Origin: Carnobacterium_A sp049673005
GTDB lineage: Bacteria; Bacillota; Bacilli; Lactobacillales; Carnobacteriaceae
Assembly: GCF_049673005.1 (NCBI RefSeq)
Contig: NZ_JBATXB010000098.1
Location: 1 to 10,018 of the forward strand
Direction: 5' to 3'
Length of the DNA: 10,018 bases
A program made the position numbers and the translations under genes. The notes beneath the pieces were generated by a model, which ran no database searches, was not told where the DNA came from, and saw only the letters and a list, made by a program, of their open reading frames with translations. How positions within the stretch are numbered: position 1 is the stretch's first letter; every line of letters begins with the position of its first letter. This document shows positions 1-6,756 of this stretch, in pieces.

Positions 1-64
1 ACCTCTGCCTATTTTCTTATTTAATTGGAAGCTCTAATTAACCTGTTAAATCCACTCTAATGCA

Positions 65-127
65 TTTCACGCTTTACTCTTTATCTTAAGTAGAAATCAA
101 TAAAGATAAAGAAAGTTAAAAGTGAAA
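65..127. repeat. Imperfect AT-rich inverted repeat (stem-loop)
   Basis: TCTTTATCTT at 78-87 pairs perfectly with AAGATAAAGA at 103-112 around a 15-base loop. Further out TTTA (73-76) pairs with TAAA (117-120) and TTTCAC (65-70) with GTGAAA (122-127), with small internal loops. On the plus strand it is followed by seven C and then five T, so it could end a transcript entering from the left, but the T run is not directly at the stem and the gene it would serve is not visible. Confidence 0.4.
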
Positions 128-331
128 CCCCCCCTTTTTAAAGATGTTAAACAACTGTCACATATAAGGTTTTGCAACAATTAAGTCTAATTTAATAGAT
201 TAATTTAGACCGCACTACTTGAACAGGCATGAGGTGTTTAAGGATGCTAAAAGTCTCATATCCACTTCAAATAAGGTTGTATAATCACCTTTGTAAGCTC
301 TTAATAGGTCTATTGCAATCCTGCTGAAAAT

Positions 332-360
332 ATAATAATAAATTTTTTTGTATTTTTCAA
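332..360 (-). promoter_or_regulatory. Possible leftward sigma-A-type promoter
   Basis: Read on the minus strand, TTGAAA (360-355) is followed after 17 bases by TATTAT (337-332), each one mismatch from consensus. Transcription would run left from about 325 through an apparently untranslated stretch of over 300 bases toward a gene outside the window. In DNA this AT-rich such a match can arise by chance. Confidence 0.35.
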
Positions 361-520
361 GACTTTTAACTAAATTTTTTTAATGCTACTTAAATGTAGT
401 AACTTAGAGTAGATAAGAGAAGAGAGAGTAATGCTTTGGCATAATAATAAGTCAAATTTGAGCTGTAAGTCAATTAAATAGAGGATGAGATAGAGCTCTA
501 TTAGTTTAAAATGTTTTAAA

Positions 521-560
521 AGGAGCAGCATAAGTGCTCTGAAGGCACTAATGCTGCTCT
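521..560 (-). terminator. Intrinsic terminator of the cidA-cidB-lactate oxidase set
   Basis: Twelve bases after the lactate oxidase stop codon, GAGCAGCAT (523-531) pairs with ATGCTGCTC (551-559). After one A:A mismatch the stem continues AGTGC (533-537) with GCACT (545-549), closing on a loop of about five bases. On the minus strand the stem runs into CTTTTAAAAC, a modest U tract. Its position directly after the gene supports the assignment. Confidence 0.75.
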
Positions 561-572
561 AATTTAGAGTAA

Positions 573-1691
573 TTATTTTTTTATATCAAATAAACGAGCT
601 TTCTTAATGTCTTCGATTGTTTGAGTACCAGCTAACTGCATAACTCGTTTTAAGTCAGATTCAAAGTAATTTAAAACAGATTTAACACCTTTCCATCCGC
701 CTAAGGCCAATCCGTATAATACTGGACGGCCGACAGCTACGATGTCTGCACCACTTGCCAGTGCCTTAAAAATATGTTCCCCACGACGAATCCCGCTATC
801 AAATACGATAGGAACGCGGCCAGAAACAGCTTTAGAGATTTCAGTTAATGTATCAAATGAACCAGGGGCACCATCCAGTTGGCGTCCGCCGTGATTAGAT
901 ACCCAAATACCTGCTGCTCCGGCACCGATAGCTAATACAGCATCTTCAGGTGTTTGTATTCCTTTAACAAAGACTGGTAAACCTGAGTAATCAGATAAAA
1001 ATTTTATATCTTCTGGATTAATTTTTTGCTTAGATTGAGCATAAATATTATTAAGAGACATATTTTTACCTGACCCAGTTAAATAACGAGATACGATAGG
1101 CATACCGAACGGGTATACAAATTTGTTCAACATGTCTTTCTCGCGGTTACCGCTTACAGTTGCATCAGCGGTTAAAATTATTGCAGTAGCACCATCTACT
1201 TTTGCCTCATTTAGAATATTCTTGTTCATTTCATCATCTTTACTCATATAGATTTGGAACCAACGAGGATTACCTTTTAACCCTTTTTCAATTTCTACAA
1301 ATGAAGCTCCTGAATAAGCACTGATTGACATAATCGTTCCGTTAAATTCAGAAATTCCTTTAGCTGTTCCAGCCTCTTTAGTGGCGTGGGCTAACCCATG
1401 AGCTGCAATTGGAGCCATAATAAAAGGTACTTTAATATCATGTCCAAGAATAGAAGTAGAAGTATCTGGGTTTTCTACATCAGCCAGTACGCTAGGTAAA
1501 ATCCCTTTATGTGACCAAGCATCATTATTTTGTCTTAAAGTAAATTCATCTCCAGAACCACCCGAAATATAGTCAAACCCTCCTTTAGGAATAACTTCGC
1601 GAGCCTGATTTTCAAGTCTGTACGTACTCACAATTTCAATCTCTTGTTCAACTGTAGGTGCATCGTATCTAATAATTTGTTCATCTGCCAT
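573..1691 (-). CDS. lctO: L-lactate oxidase (FMN-dependent alpha-hydroxyacid oxidase)
   Basis: Cytosolic flavoenzyme expected to oxidise L-lactate with O2 to pyruvate and H2O2. The 372-residue product closely resembles Aerococcus viridans lactate oxidase (about 374 residues) along its length. Visible family residues: Tyr41 in FDYISGG, Ala96 in PIAAHGL (the equivalent Ala favours oxidase over monooxygenase chemistry in the Aerococcus enzyme), Tyr148 in FQIYM, Asp176 in LTAD, Arg183, Lys243 in FVKG, and the active-site signature SNHGGRQ with His267 and Arg270, then the phosphate-binding DSGIRRG and VGRPVLYGLALGG segments. The ATG start has AAAGGATGG about ten bases upstream. It lies 53 bases after cidB with no terminator between, so it is probably the last gene of that operon. 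Glycolate oxidase or another hydroxyacid oxidase is possible but less likely given the Aerococcus-like residues. Confidence 0.93.
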   Translation of the reverse strand: MADEQIIRYDAPTVEQEIEIVSTYRLENQAREVIPKGGFDYISGGSGDEFTLRQNNDAWSHKGILPSVLADVENPDTSTSILGHDIKVPFIMAPIAAHGLAHATKEAGTAKGISEFNGTIMSISAYSGASFVEIEKGLKGNPRWFQIYMSKDDEMNKNILNEAKVDGATAIILTADATVSGNREKDMLNKFVYPFGMPIVSRYLTGSGKNMSLNNIYAQSKQKINPEDIKFLSDYSGLPVFVKGIQTPEDAVLAIGAGAAGIWVSNHGGRQLDGAPGSFDTLTEISKAVSGRVPIVFDSGIRRGEHIFKALASGADIVAVGRPVLYGLALGGWKGVKSVLNYFESDLKRVMQLAGTQTIEDIKKARLFDIKK

Positions 1692-1744
1692 AATTTTTCG
1701 ACCATCCTTTTATTTAATATTTTTTTAAAATCTATAGCTAAAAC

Positions 1745-2449
1745 TTAAAAGAAAAAATTTGTGATAGGTACTGTCAAAGGAACTAAAATTACGACGACAA
1801 TTCCTGTTACTACAATGGATAATCCGGACATCGCTCCTTGGATATCACCCAATTCAATCGCTTTGGCTGTCCCCATTGCGTGTGATGAACTCCCAAGTGC
1901 TACTCCTTGGGCTACTGGGTCATCAATGTTAAATAATTTAAAAACAGTTTGTCCAATTAATGCTCCAATTACTCCAGTAAAAACAACAACCGCAACGGTT
2001 AAAGAAACAATCCCATCAAGAGAACCAGACACCCCAACAGCAATAGCTGTGGCAATTGATTTAGGAATGAGCGTTGCTAACATGTCTCGATCAAACTGGA
2101 ATAAAAAAGCAAAAGCGTAAATCATAATAGTATGAAAAATAACTCCAGAAAAAATTCCAGTTAAAATCGCTGTGTAATATTTTTTTAAATAAACAAAATT
2201 CTTTTCTAACTTTATTGCCAATGCAACGGTAGCGGGAGTAACAAACAAACTAAAAAATTGGCCACCGGTTCGATAAGTTTCCAATGGGATATCTGTTATT
2301 AATAATAAAACAATAATAACGATGATTGAAAATACTAAGGGCGTAAATAGTGGATTGGACCACTTTTCTTTTAACTTTCCAGCGAGTAAGTATAATCCAA
2401 TTGTAAGGACAATCCATAAAATAGGACTGATTAAAATCTTATCCAACAC
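1745..2449 (-). CDS. cidB: CidB/LrgB family membrane protein
   Basis: Integral membrane protein of the LrgB/CidB family, partner of the small protein encoded just before it. Members have been tied to control of murein hydrolases and, in Bacillus and Streptococcus, to pyruvate transport. The GTG start at 2449 is chosen because AAAGGAG lies nine bases upstream and it gives 234 residues, near the usual 230; the frame is open to an ATG at 2530, which would add an unlikely charged 27-residue extension lying inside cidA. TTG directly after the GTG is an alternative. Hydrophobic segments cover most of the protein, and conserved stretches include PKSIATAIAV (about 129-138) and GVALGSSSHAMGTAKA (about 182-197). 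It overlaps the end of cidA by 11 bases, suggesting translational coupling. Whether it is functionally CidB or LrgB cannot be settled from sequence; the LysR neighbour favours Cid. Confidence 0.9.
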   Translation of the reverse strand: MLDKILISPILWIVLTIGLYLLAGKLKEKWSNPLFTPLVFSIIVIIVLLLITDIPLETYRTGGQFFSLFVTPATVALAIKLEKNFVYLKKYYTAILTGIFSGVIFHTIMIYAFAFLFQFDRDMLATLIPKSIATAIAVGVSGSLDGIVSLTVAVVVFTGVIGALIGQTVFKLFNIDDPVAQGVALGSSSHAMGTAKAIELGDIQGAMSGLSIVVTGIVVVILVPLTVPITNFFF

Positions 2450-2834
2450 GAGAGAATGCTCCTTTCTTTGGAACACTAGTCTTCTCTGAACGACGCTTGA
2501 CACCTTGTACGACTCTTCCGACAAATGCAATCATTAGAGTGGTTGTCACTGCCATAATAATCAAAAGCTGCCACCAAGTACTAGATAAAACACCAAAATT
2601 TGACATTAATCCTACTCCTGCCGGAACAAAAAAGATACCCATATTACTAGTTAACCATGTACCCGCTTCGTCTACCTGATCCATAAGTATCCATTTGAAA
2701 TGTAATGCAAGGAATAAGAGAATCATTCCGATTACACTTCCTGGAATAGCTATAGATGAAGAAATTAAAACAGAGATAAATTCTCCTGAAAATGAAAATA
2801 AAAAAATCCAAAAAAGCTGTTTAATTAGTTTCAA
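2439..2834 (-). CDS. cidA: CidA/LrgA family holin-like membrane protein
   Basis: Small membrane protein of 131 residues, the same length as staphylococcal CidA, with about four hydrophobic segments and a basic C-terminal tail (VKRRSEK...PKK). Family hallmarks are IPGSVIGMILLFLAL (about 29-43) and MGIFFVPAGVGLM (about 65-77). The family was described as holin-like regulators of autolysis; later work on LrgAB and the Bacillus PftAB pair points to pyruvate transport. The start is TTG at 2834: an in-frame TGA lies six codons upstream and the next internal ATG is at residue 37. A weak GAGTGGTG ribosome binding site precedes it. It is the first gene of the leftward set and faces a LysR regulator, as cidA does in Staphylococcus and ywbH does in Bacillus subtilis. 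Confidence 0.88.
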   Translation of the reverse strand: MKLIKQLFWIFLFSFSGEFISVLISSSIAIPGSVIGMILLFLALHFKWILMDQVDEAGTWLTSNMGIFFVPAGVGLMSNFGVLSSTWWQLLIIMAVTTTLMIAFVGRVVQGVKRRSEKTSVPKKGAFSRVG

Positions 2835-2860
2835 ATAAAAACACCACTCTCATCAGTATT

Positions 2861-2875
2861 CTGTAAGCGCTTCAG
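2861..2875. promoter_or_regulatory. cre-like CcpA site near the cidA transcription start
   Basis: CTGTAAGCGCTTCAG contains TGTAAGCG and the palindromic core AAGCGCTT typical of catabolite-responsive elements. The right half is one base out of register with the usual TGNAANCGNTNNCA pattern, so the match is good but imperfect. It sits about where transcription of cidA would begin, a position where bound CcpA normally represses. Repression by rapidly used sugars would fit a lactate/pyruvate operon. Confidence 0.5.
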
Positions 2876-2882
2876 TACATGT

Positions 2883-2888
2883 ACTATA
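2883..2888 (-). promoter_or_regulatory. Candidate -10 box of the cidA promoter
   Basis: On the minus strand TATAGT (2888-2883) is a good -10 hexamer, but nothing like TTGACA lies 16-18 bases upstream. A weak -35 is common where a LysR-type protein activates transcription. The -10 is overlapped by a perfect 12-base palindrome, AGTACATGTACT (2874-2885). Transcription would start near 2876. Confidence 0.4.
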
Positions 2889-2930
2889 GCATGCTTGAAT
2901 TTACTTAGATAATACCGTTTTTTTATGGTA

Positions 2931-2949
2931 ATATAAATTATATTTATAT
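2931..2949. promoter_or_regulatory. Candidate LysR-type regulator box in the divergent promoter region
   Basis: Perfect dyad ATATAAAT-TAT-ATTTATAT. It contains a T-N11-A core (T2934, A2946), the shape known for LysR-type binding sites. It lies between cidA and the LysR gene, just upstream of the regulator's own -35. A second weaker dyad, TACC-N10-GGTA (2913-2930), lies next to it on the cidA side. AT-only dyads are common in such DNA, so the assignment rests on position. Confidence 0.45.
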
Positions 2950-2951
2950 AA

Positions 2952-2980
2952 TTGAACTTACTATACGTTTTGTTTATGTT
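2952..2980 (+). promoter_or_regulatory. Promoter of the LysR-type regulator gene
   Basis: TTGAAC (2952-2957) is followed after exactly 17 bases by TATGTT (2975-2980). Transcription would start near 2987, giving a leader of about 26 bases before the ATG at 3013. The LysR-type dyad at 2931-2949 ends two bases upstream of the -35, which would allow autoregulation. Confidence 0.55.
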
Positions 2981-3012
2981 ATTAATTTCACAATAGATGA
3001 AAGGAGAAAGCT

Positions 3013-3921
3013 ATGAACTTAAAAGATTTAACCTACTTTAAACGTTTAGCCGAAACATTGAACTTTACTGCAACAGCAGAGTATTTTTACATCTCTCAAC
3101 CCTCTATCTCTATGACATTAAAACGATTAGAAAATGAGTTAGATACAGTCTTAATTGATAGGAAAAGAATTCACAAGAATCTACATTTGACAGAAACAGG
3201 TGAAATATTACTCAAACATGCTACTCATATCCTAAACTCAGTAGAACTTGCTAAGGAAGAAATCCATGATTTAAAAAACCAGGTCGTTTACTTTGGCTTT
3301 TTGCCGACTATTGGAGGACATTTTATGAATCAGATGATGCCACATTTAAAGAAATTTTCAGCTTCTATGAAACTTATTGAAGAAGAAAGCTCGGATGTTA
3401 TGCTAGATTTAGTGAGTAGGGGACAAGTCCCTTTAGCCATTGTCGGGAGTGATCGATTTAGCTTTTCTGAAGATAGCTTATTACAAATTCCTTTGAAACA
3501 AGAAGAAATGGCGTTGTGGGTATCTGTTGATAGCCCATTAGCAAAAAAGACAAGTGTCACAGCTGCAGAAATTCAAAAAGAGTTGTTTGTTTCACTAGAG
3601 CAAGGATACACTCATCATCGTATTTTTGAACAATGGATGAAAGAAAACCACATTGAAAAACCACAAACCCTCTATACTAAAGAAATTCAAACGGCATTAT
3701 CGATTGCTTCTTCAACGAATATGCTTGCATTTATGAGTAATATTTTAGTAGAGGATAGACCGCGTCTAGTAAAAATTCCAATTCAAAACGCGCCTAAATT
3801 TTATCTTAGTCTCATCGTGAATAAGAAACTTACTAGAAATAATTATTTTCAAAGAGAATTTAATGAGGCTATGATTGGTTTAGCAGAATCTTATAAGGAA
3901 AATGGCCTTTCTATTGAATAA
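3013..3921 (+). CDS. cidR: LysR-type transcriptional regulator (CidR-like)
   Basis: DNA-binding activator or repressor of 302 residues, the usual LysR length. The N-terminal winged helix-turn-helix spans about residues 1-60, with the typical LKDLTYFKRLAETLNFTATAE and SQPSISMTLKRLENELDTVLIDR pattern and the LTETGE end of the wing, followed by a linker helix (about 60-86) and the ligand-binding domain from about residue 88 (VYFGFLPTIGG). The start has AAAGGAGA eight bases upstream. It is divergent from cidA-cidB-lctO, the arrangement of CidR in Staphylococcus aureus, where the regulator responds to acetate and activates cidABC. By analogy it probably controls the leftward set in response to a small carboxylate such as acetate, pyruvate or lactate. 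The ligand is inferred from context, and the gene name is by synteny. Confidence 0.85.
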   Translation: MNLKDLTYFKRLAETLNFTATAEYFYISQPSISMTLKRLENELDTVLIDRKRIHKNLHLTETGEILLKHATHILNSVELAKEEIHDLKNQVVYFGFLPTIGGHFMNQMMPHLKKFSASMKLIEEESSDVMLDLVSRGQVPLAIVGSDRFSFSEDSLLQIPLKQEEMALWVSVDSPLAKKTSVTAAEIQKELFVSLEQGYTHHRIFEQWMKENHIEKPQTLYTKEIQTALSIASSTNMLAFMSNILVEDRPRLVKIPIQNAPKFYLSLIVNKKLTRNNYFQREFNEAMIGLAESYKENGLSIE

Positions 3922-4051
3922 AAAAAATTCTTTTATTAGAAATTTAAATTAATTTACTCAGCAAAAGATAATTATTATAAGAGTAAGAAAAATATCAAAG
4001 TGTTTCTTAGACTTTTAAGTTCAAATTAGCGTATGTAATTAGAGTAACTCA

Positions 4052-4068
4052 TTGACCACTTTAGTCAA
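4052..4068. promoter_or_regulatory. TetR operator candidate 1
   Basis: TTGAC (4052-4056) and GTCAA (4064-4068) form a 17-base dyad with a seven-base centre, covering the promoter -35 and part of the spacer. Outer arms GTAAC (4044-4048) and GTTAC (4073-4077) extend the symmetry. Bound protein would block RNA polymerase. Confidence 0.6.
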
Positions 4069-4080
4069 AGGCGTTACAAT
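4052..4080 (+). promoter_or_regulatory. Promoter of the tetR-ABC transporter operon
   Basis: TTGACC (4052-4057), 17 bases, TACAAT (4075-4080): one mismatch in each hexamer with ideal spacing. Transcription would start near 4087, about 44 bases before the tetR ATG. The -35 lies within one TTGACC-N5-AGTCA dyad, and a second copy covers the start site. Confidence 0.75.
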
Positions 4081-4084
4081 CAAG

Positions 4085-4101
4085 TTGACCGAACGAGTCA
4101 G
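4085..4101. promoter_or_regulatory. TetR operator candidate 2
   Basis: A second copy of the TTGACC-N5-AGTCA pattern, with arms TTGAC (4085-4089) and GTCA (4097-4100), at the predicted transcription start. Its centre is 33 bases from that of the first copy, close to three helical turns, so two dimers would bind on the same face of the DNA. Confidence 0.6.
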
Positions 4102-4130
4102 TTTGCTGAGTTGAAAAGAAGGGTGAGGAA

Positions 4131-4745
4131 ATGAAAGATTTATTAAATAATGTAAATCCGGATAAAAAAGACCGAATCATTAATAGTGCTATGAAAGAAT
4201 TCAGTCTGAATACATTTCAAAAAGCTTCAACGAACACTATAGTAAAAGAAGCAGGCATTTCTAAAGGACTACTATTTCATTATTTTGGCAATAAAGAAAC
4301 AGTGTTTAACTATTTAGAATATTTTGTTTTTAAAGTTATGACAGAAAGTATTATCGATGAATTAAATTGGGATCAAAAAGATATCTTCTTAAGATTAAAG
4401 GAAATTACACTGATTAAGTTTAAAGTATTTCAACGTTATCCCTATTTAGCAGATTTTTCACTGGTTGTATTTAAAGATAAAACAATTGAAGACATAATGT
4501 CTATCAACCCAGATTTTCCGTTGGAGCTGTACAGTAAAATCTATACTCATAATATTGACTATTCTCTTTTTAAAAAAGAGATAGACAAGGATAAAGCCAT
4601 TGATATTATCAGATGGACACTAGAAAAATATAGCGATGAACTTAGAGTGAAAACAGAAAATGGACAAATGACAGTAGATTATTCATTAGTTGAAAAAGAT
4701 TTTTTTAGTTATATAAAGATACTTAAGTCTAGTTTTTATGAATGA
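4131..4745 (+). CDS. TetR family transcriptional regulator
   Basis: A 204-residue regulator with a TetR-type DNA-binding domain at about residues 11-57: helix 1 DRIINSAMKEFSLN, then the helix-turn-helix STNTIVKEAGISKGLLFHYF (about 33-52), followed by NKETVFNYL. The all-helical C-terminal part, expected to bind ligand and dimerise, is not one I can assign to a known inducer. GGGTGAGG lies a few bases before the ATG. It is the first gene of an operon with an ABC exporter, 30 bases ahead of the ATPase gene, so it most likely represses its own promoter and is released by a compound the exporter removes. The two dyads at 4052-4101 are the obvious binding sites. Confidence 0.9.
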   Translation: MKDLLNNVNPDKKDRIINSAMKEFSLNTFQKASTNTIVKEAGISKGLLFHYFGNKETVFNYLEYFVFKVMTESIIDELNWDQKDIFLRLKEITLIKFKVFQRYPYLADFSLVVFKDKTIEDIMSINPDFPLELYSKIYTHNIDYSLFKKEIDKDKAIDIIRWTLEKYSDELRVKTENGQMTVDYSLVEKDFFSYIKILKSSFYE

Positions 4746-4775
4746 AGTTAATGGATATCGAAAGGACTGTTTTTA

Positions 4776-5630
4776 ATGATTAGTGTTAAGAATCTATCCC
4801 ATTCTTATAACCACGATGATACGTACCAAGTAAAAGAAGTTAATTTTGAAGTGAAAAAAGGAGAGATATTTGGTTTTTTGGGGCCCTCAGGTGCAGGTAA
4901 ATCAACAACACAAAATATTCTTACAGGTCTTTTAGCGTTGCAAAAAGGCGAAGTATCCGTTGCAGGCCATGATATAAAAAATCCAGCAAAAGATCGTTTT
5001 AATCAAATAGGAATGAGTTTTGAACAATCAAATGTTTATAGTAAGCTAACTGCAAAAGAAAATTTAGAATTTTATGCAAAGCTATTTGATGTTCCAACTA
5101 TCGATCCAATGCAACTTTTGAAATTGGTTGGGTTAGAAGGAAAAGAAAATAGTAAAGCTGGAGAGTTCTCAAAGGGAATGAAACATCGGCTAACATTTGC
5201 GCGTTCTATGATAAATAATCCTGATTTATGGTTTCTAGATGAACCAACTACAGGCTTAGACCCTGCGATTGCTGCGGAGATTAAAGATATTATTAAACAA
5301 AAAAATAAGGAAGGCGTTACGGTGTTTTTGACTACCCATAATATGTTTATTGCCGATGAACTTTGTGATAGAGTGGCCTTTATCGTTGATGGAGAGATTA
5401 AACTAATAGACTCTCCAAAAAATCTTAAGCTTCAGTATGGCGAGAAGCTAGTGGATATAGAATATATAGAAGATGGAAAAGTAATGAAAGAAACGCTTTC
5501 TACCGTACTTCCAGAGGATAAAAAATTACTTCAGCTGATTATTGAAAACCATGACATACAAACGATGCACACAAAAGAAGCGACACTGGAGGAAATCTTT
5601 ATTAAAGTTACTGGAAGGGGGCTTGTTTAA
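4776..5630 (+). CDS. ABC transporter ATP-binding protein (drug/lipid exporter type)
   Basis: Cytoplasmic ATPase subunit of 284 residues that powers the two permeases encoded after it. Walker A GPSGAGKST at 36-44; Q-loop Gln84 in SFEQSN; signature FSKGMKHRL at 131-139, a divergent form of LSGGQ seen in ABC-2 exporters; Walker B LWFLDEPTTGLDP at 151-163; switch His188 in TTHN. After about residue 215 comes the usual C-terminal extension ending TLEEIFIKVTGRG, shared with the DrrA/CcmA-like drug-export ATPases. GAAAGGA precedes the ATG. One base separates its stop from the next start. Family knowledge supports export; the substrate is unknown. The two-permease layout resembles operons annotated as fluoroquinolone exporters, but that specificity is not shown here. 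Confidence 0.93.
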   Translation: MISVKNLSHSYNHDDTYQVKEVNFEVKKGEIFGFLGPSGAGKSTTQNILTGLLALQKGEVSVAGHDIKNPAKDRFNQIGMSFEQSNVYSKLTAKENLEFYAKLFDVPTIDPMQLLKLVGLEGKENSKAGEFSKGMKHRLTFARSMINNPDLWFLDEPTTGLDPAIAAEIKDIIKQKNKEGVTVFLTTHNMFIADELCDRVAFIVDGEIKLIDSPKNLKLQYGEKLVDIEYIEDGKVMKETLSTVLPEDKKLLQLIIENHDIQTMHTKEATLEEIFIKVTGRGLV

Positions 5631-5631
5631 A

Positions 5632-6744
5632 ATGAAACTCTTTTCGAGTTTTTTAAAGGAGTTGAAAATAGCCTCCAGAGGATTTTATTTCTACGTTGAA
5701 TTATTTATGGCCGTCTTAATCGTAGCTATATTTTTATTTGCAGTTCCTGATAATTTTAGTAATAAAACGTCAGAGTATCTCTTTCTCGATATGCCAGAAC
5801 AAGCTAGTGGAGTTTATTTGAAACGAGTGGCAGATGAAGATATAGATGGTAAAGTCGAAAATGTAAAAATAAAAGTTGGAGAAAAAGAAATGAAAGCTTC
5901 ATTGTATACGACAAAAGATAAAGACATTTATCTACTCGATAGCCGAGAAGAGATTAAATATGTTGCGGATAAAGAAAGAGAACTGGCAGCTGTAATTACA
6001 ATGGAGAGTAACGGGAAGTTAGCGTATGACTATTACTTACAAGGTTATGAATCCAATAGATTTAAAAATTTATTGAAAATACTTCATGTCGAGTCAAGTG
6101 AAACACTAGAATCTGCTATGAACAATCAAGAGGTGAGACCACTTACTACGAGTTCTAGTCAGTCTTTATCAGATAAAGAAAATATGATTCCAGTTGTTTT
6201 AGTTTTTAATGGTGCTCTTATGGGATTATTTATTATAGCTGCTTATATTTTTCTAGACAGACAAGAAGGAGTTATAAAAGCCTACGCCCTGACACCATCT
6301 CCAGTTTGGCATTATTTGCTAAGCAAAATTGGCGTTATCATGGTAACGAGTATAGCATCTAGTTTTATAGTTCTTCTCCCCATTATGAAATTTAAACCAG
6401 ATTATTTATTGTTGCTGGTCCTATTAATGAGTACAGCATTCTTTTCATCCTCTCTCGGATTAGTGATAGCAAGTTTCTATAAGGATATTATGGAAGCATT
6501 TGGAGCAATTTATATTTTTATGATGGGAATGATTATTCCTACTATTGCATACTTGATACCGAGTTGGAATCCAGTCTTTATAAAATTTATTCCATCTTAT
6601 TATATGCTAGAAGGATTTAAGGCGGTTGTTCTTGGCAATAATGATTGGCCCTATGTTTTGACCCTATCTGGAGGATTTTTAGTAAGTGGATTTGTGTTAT
6701 TTATTCTTTCAACTAGTAGATATAAAAGAACTCTTTTAGGGTAA
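5632..6744 (+). CDS. ABC-2 type permease subunit 1
   Basis: Membrane subunit of 370 residues in the ABC-2 exporter family. One transmembrane helix at about 21-38 is followed by a long, charged, probably extracytoplasmic domain (about 40-183), then five hydrophobic helices (about 186-207, 232-250, 258-281, 287-309 and 341-360). The segment IPSYYMLEGFKAVVLG (about 320-335) is typical of the last loop in this family. The ATG at 5632 is chosen because GGAAGGGGG lies about ten bases upstream and the start falls one base after the ATPase stop; the open frame reaches back to 5542, but those 30 codons overlap the ATPase gene and encode an unlikely basic stretch. It probably pairs with the next gene product. 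Confidence 0.9.
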   Translation: MKLFSSFLKELKIASRGFYFYVELFMAVLIVAIFLFAVPDNFSNKTSEYLFLDMPEQASGVYLKRVADEDIDGKVENVKIKVGEKEMKASLYTTKDKDIYLLDSREEIKYVADKERELAAVITMESNGKLAYDYYLQGYESNRFKNLLKILHVESSETLESAMNNQEVRPLTTSSSQSLSDKENMIPVVLVFNGALMGLFIIAAYIFLDRQEGVIKAYALTPSPVWHYLLSKIGVIMVTSIASSFIVLLPIMKFKPDYLLLLVLLMSTAFFSSSLGLVIASFYKDIMEAFGAIYIFMMGMIIPTIAYLIPSWNPVFIKFIPSYYMLEGFKAVVLGNNDWPYVLTLSGGFLVSGFVLFILSTSRYKRTLLG

Positions 6745-6756
6745 GGAGGATGAGGT

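Larger units (their letters stand above)
1..520. other. Non-coding stretch left of the lactate oxidase terminator
   Basis: No reading frame here has both a convincing ribosome binding site and a recognisable product. The stretch is AT-rich and holds an imperfect 63-base inverted repeat (65-127), a run of seven C at 128-134, a 26-base dyad with arms GTCTAA (185-190) and TTAGAC (205-210), a small AAGGT/ACCTT hairpin (273-291) and a leftward promoter-like pair of hexamers (332-360). A 16-codon frame starting ATG at 432 lacks a clear ribosome binding site. The stretch could be the upstream region and leader of a leftward gene beyond the window, but nothing proves that. Confidence 0.5.

Noticed and set aside
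78..112. Inverted repeat sharing TTATCTT/AAGATAA half-sites with the MarR operators
   Set aside because: The spacer is 15 bases rather than six, so a MarR dimer would not be expected to bind it in the same way; probably chance in AT-rich DNA.
1761..2120. 119-codon plus-strand open frame
   Set aside because: It lies wholly antisense to cidB, has no ribosome binding site and its low-complexity Thr/Ile/Pro composition mirrors the hydrophobic codons of the real gene.
3330..3560. 76-codon minus-strand frame inside the LysR gene
   Set aside because: Antisense to a well-supported regulator, with no promoter or ribosome binding site.
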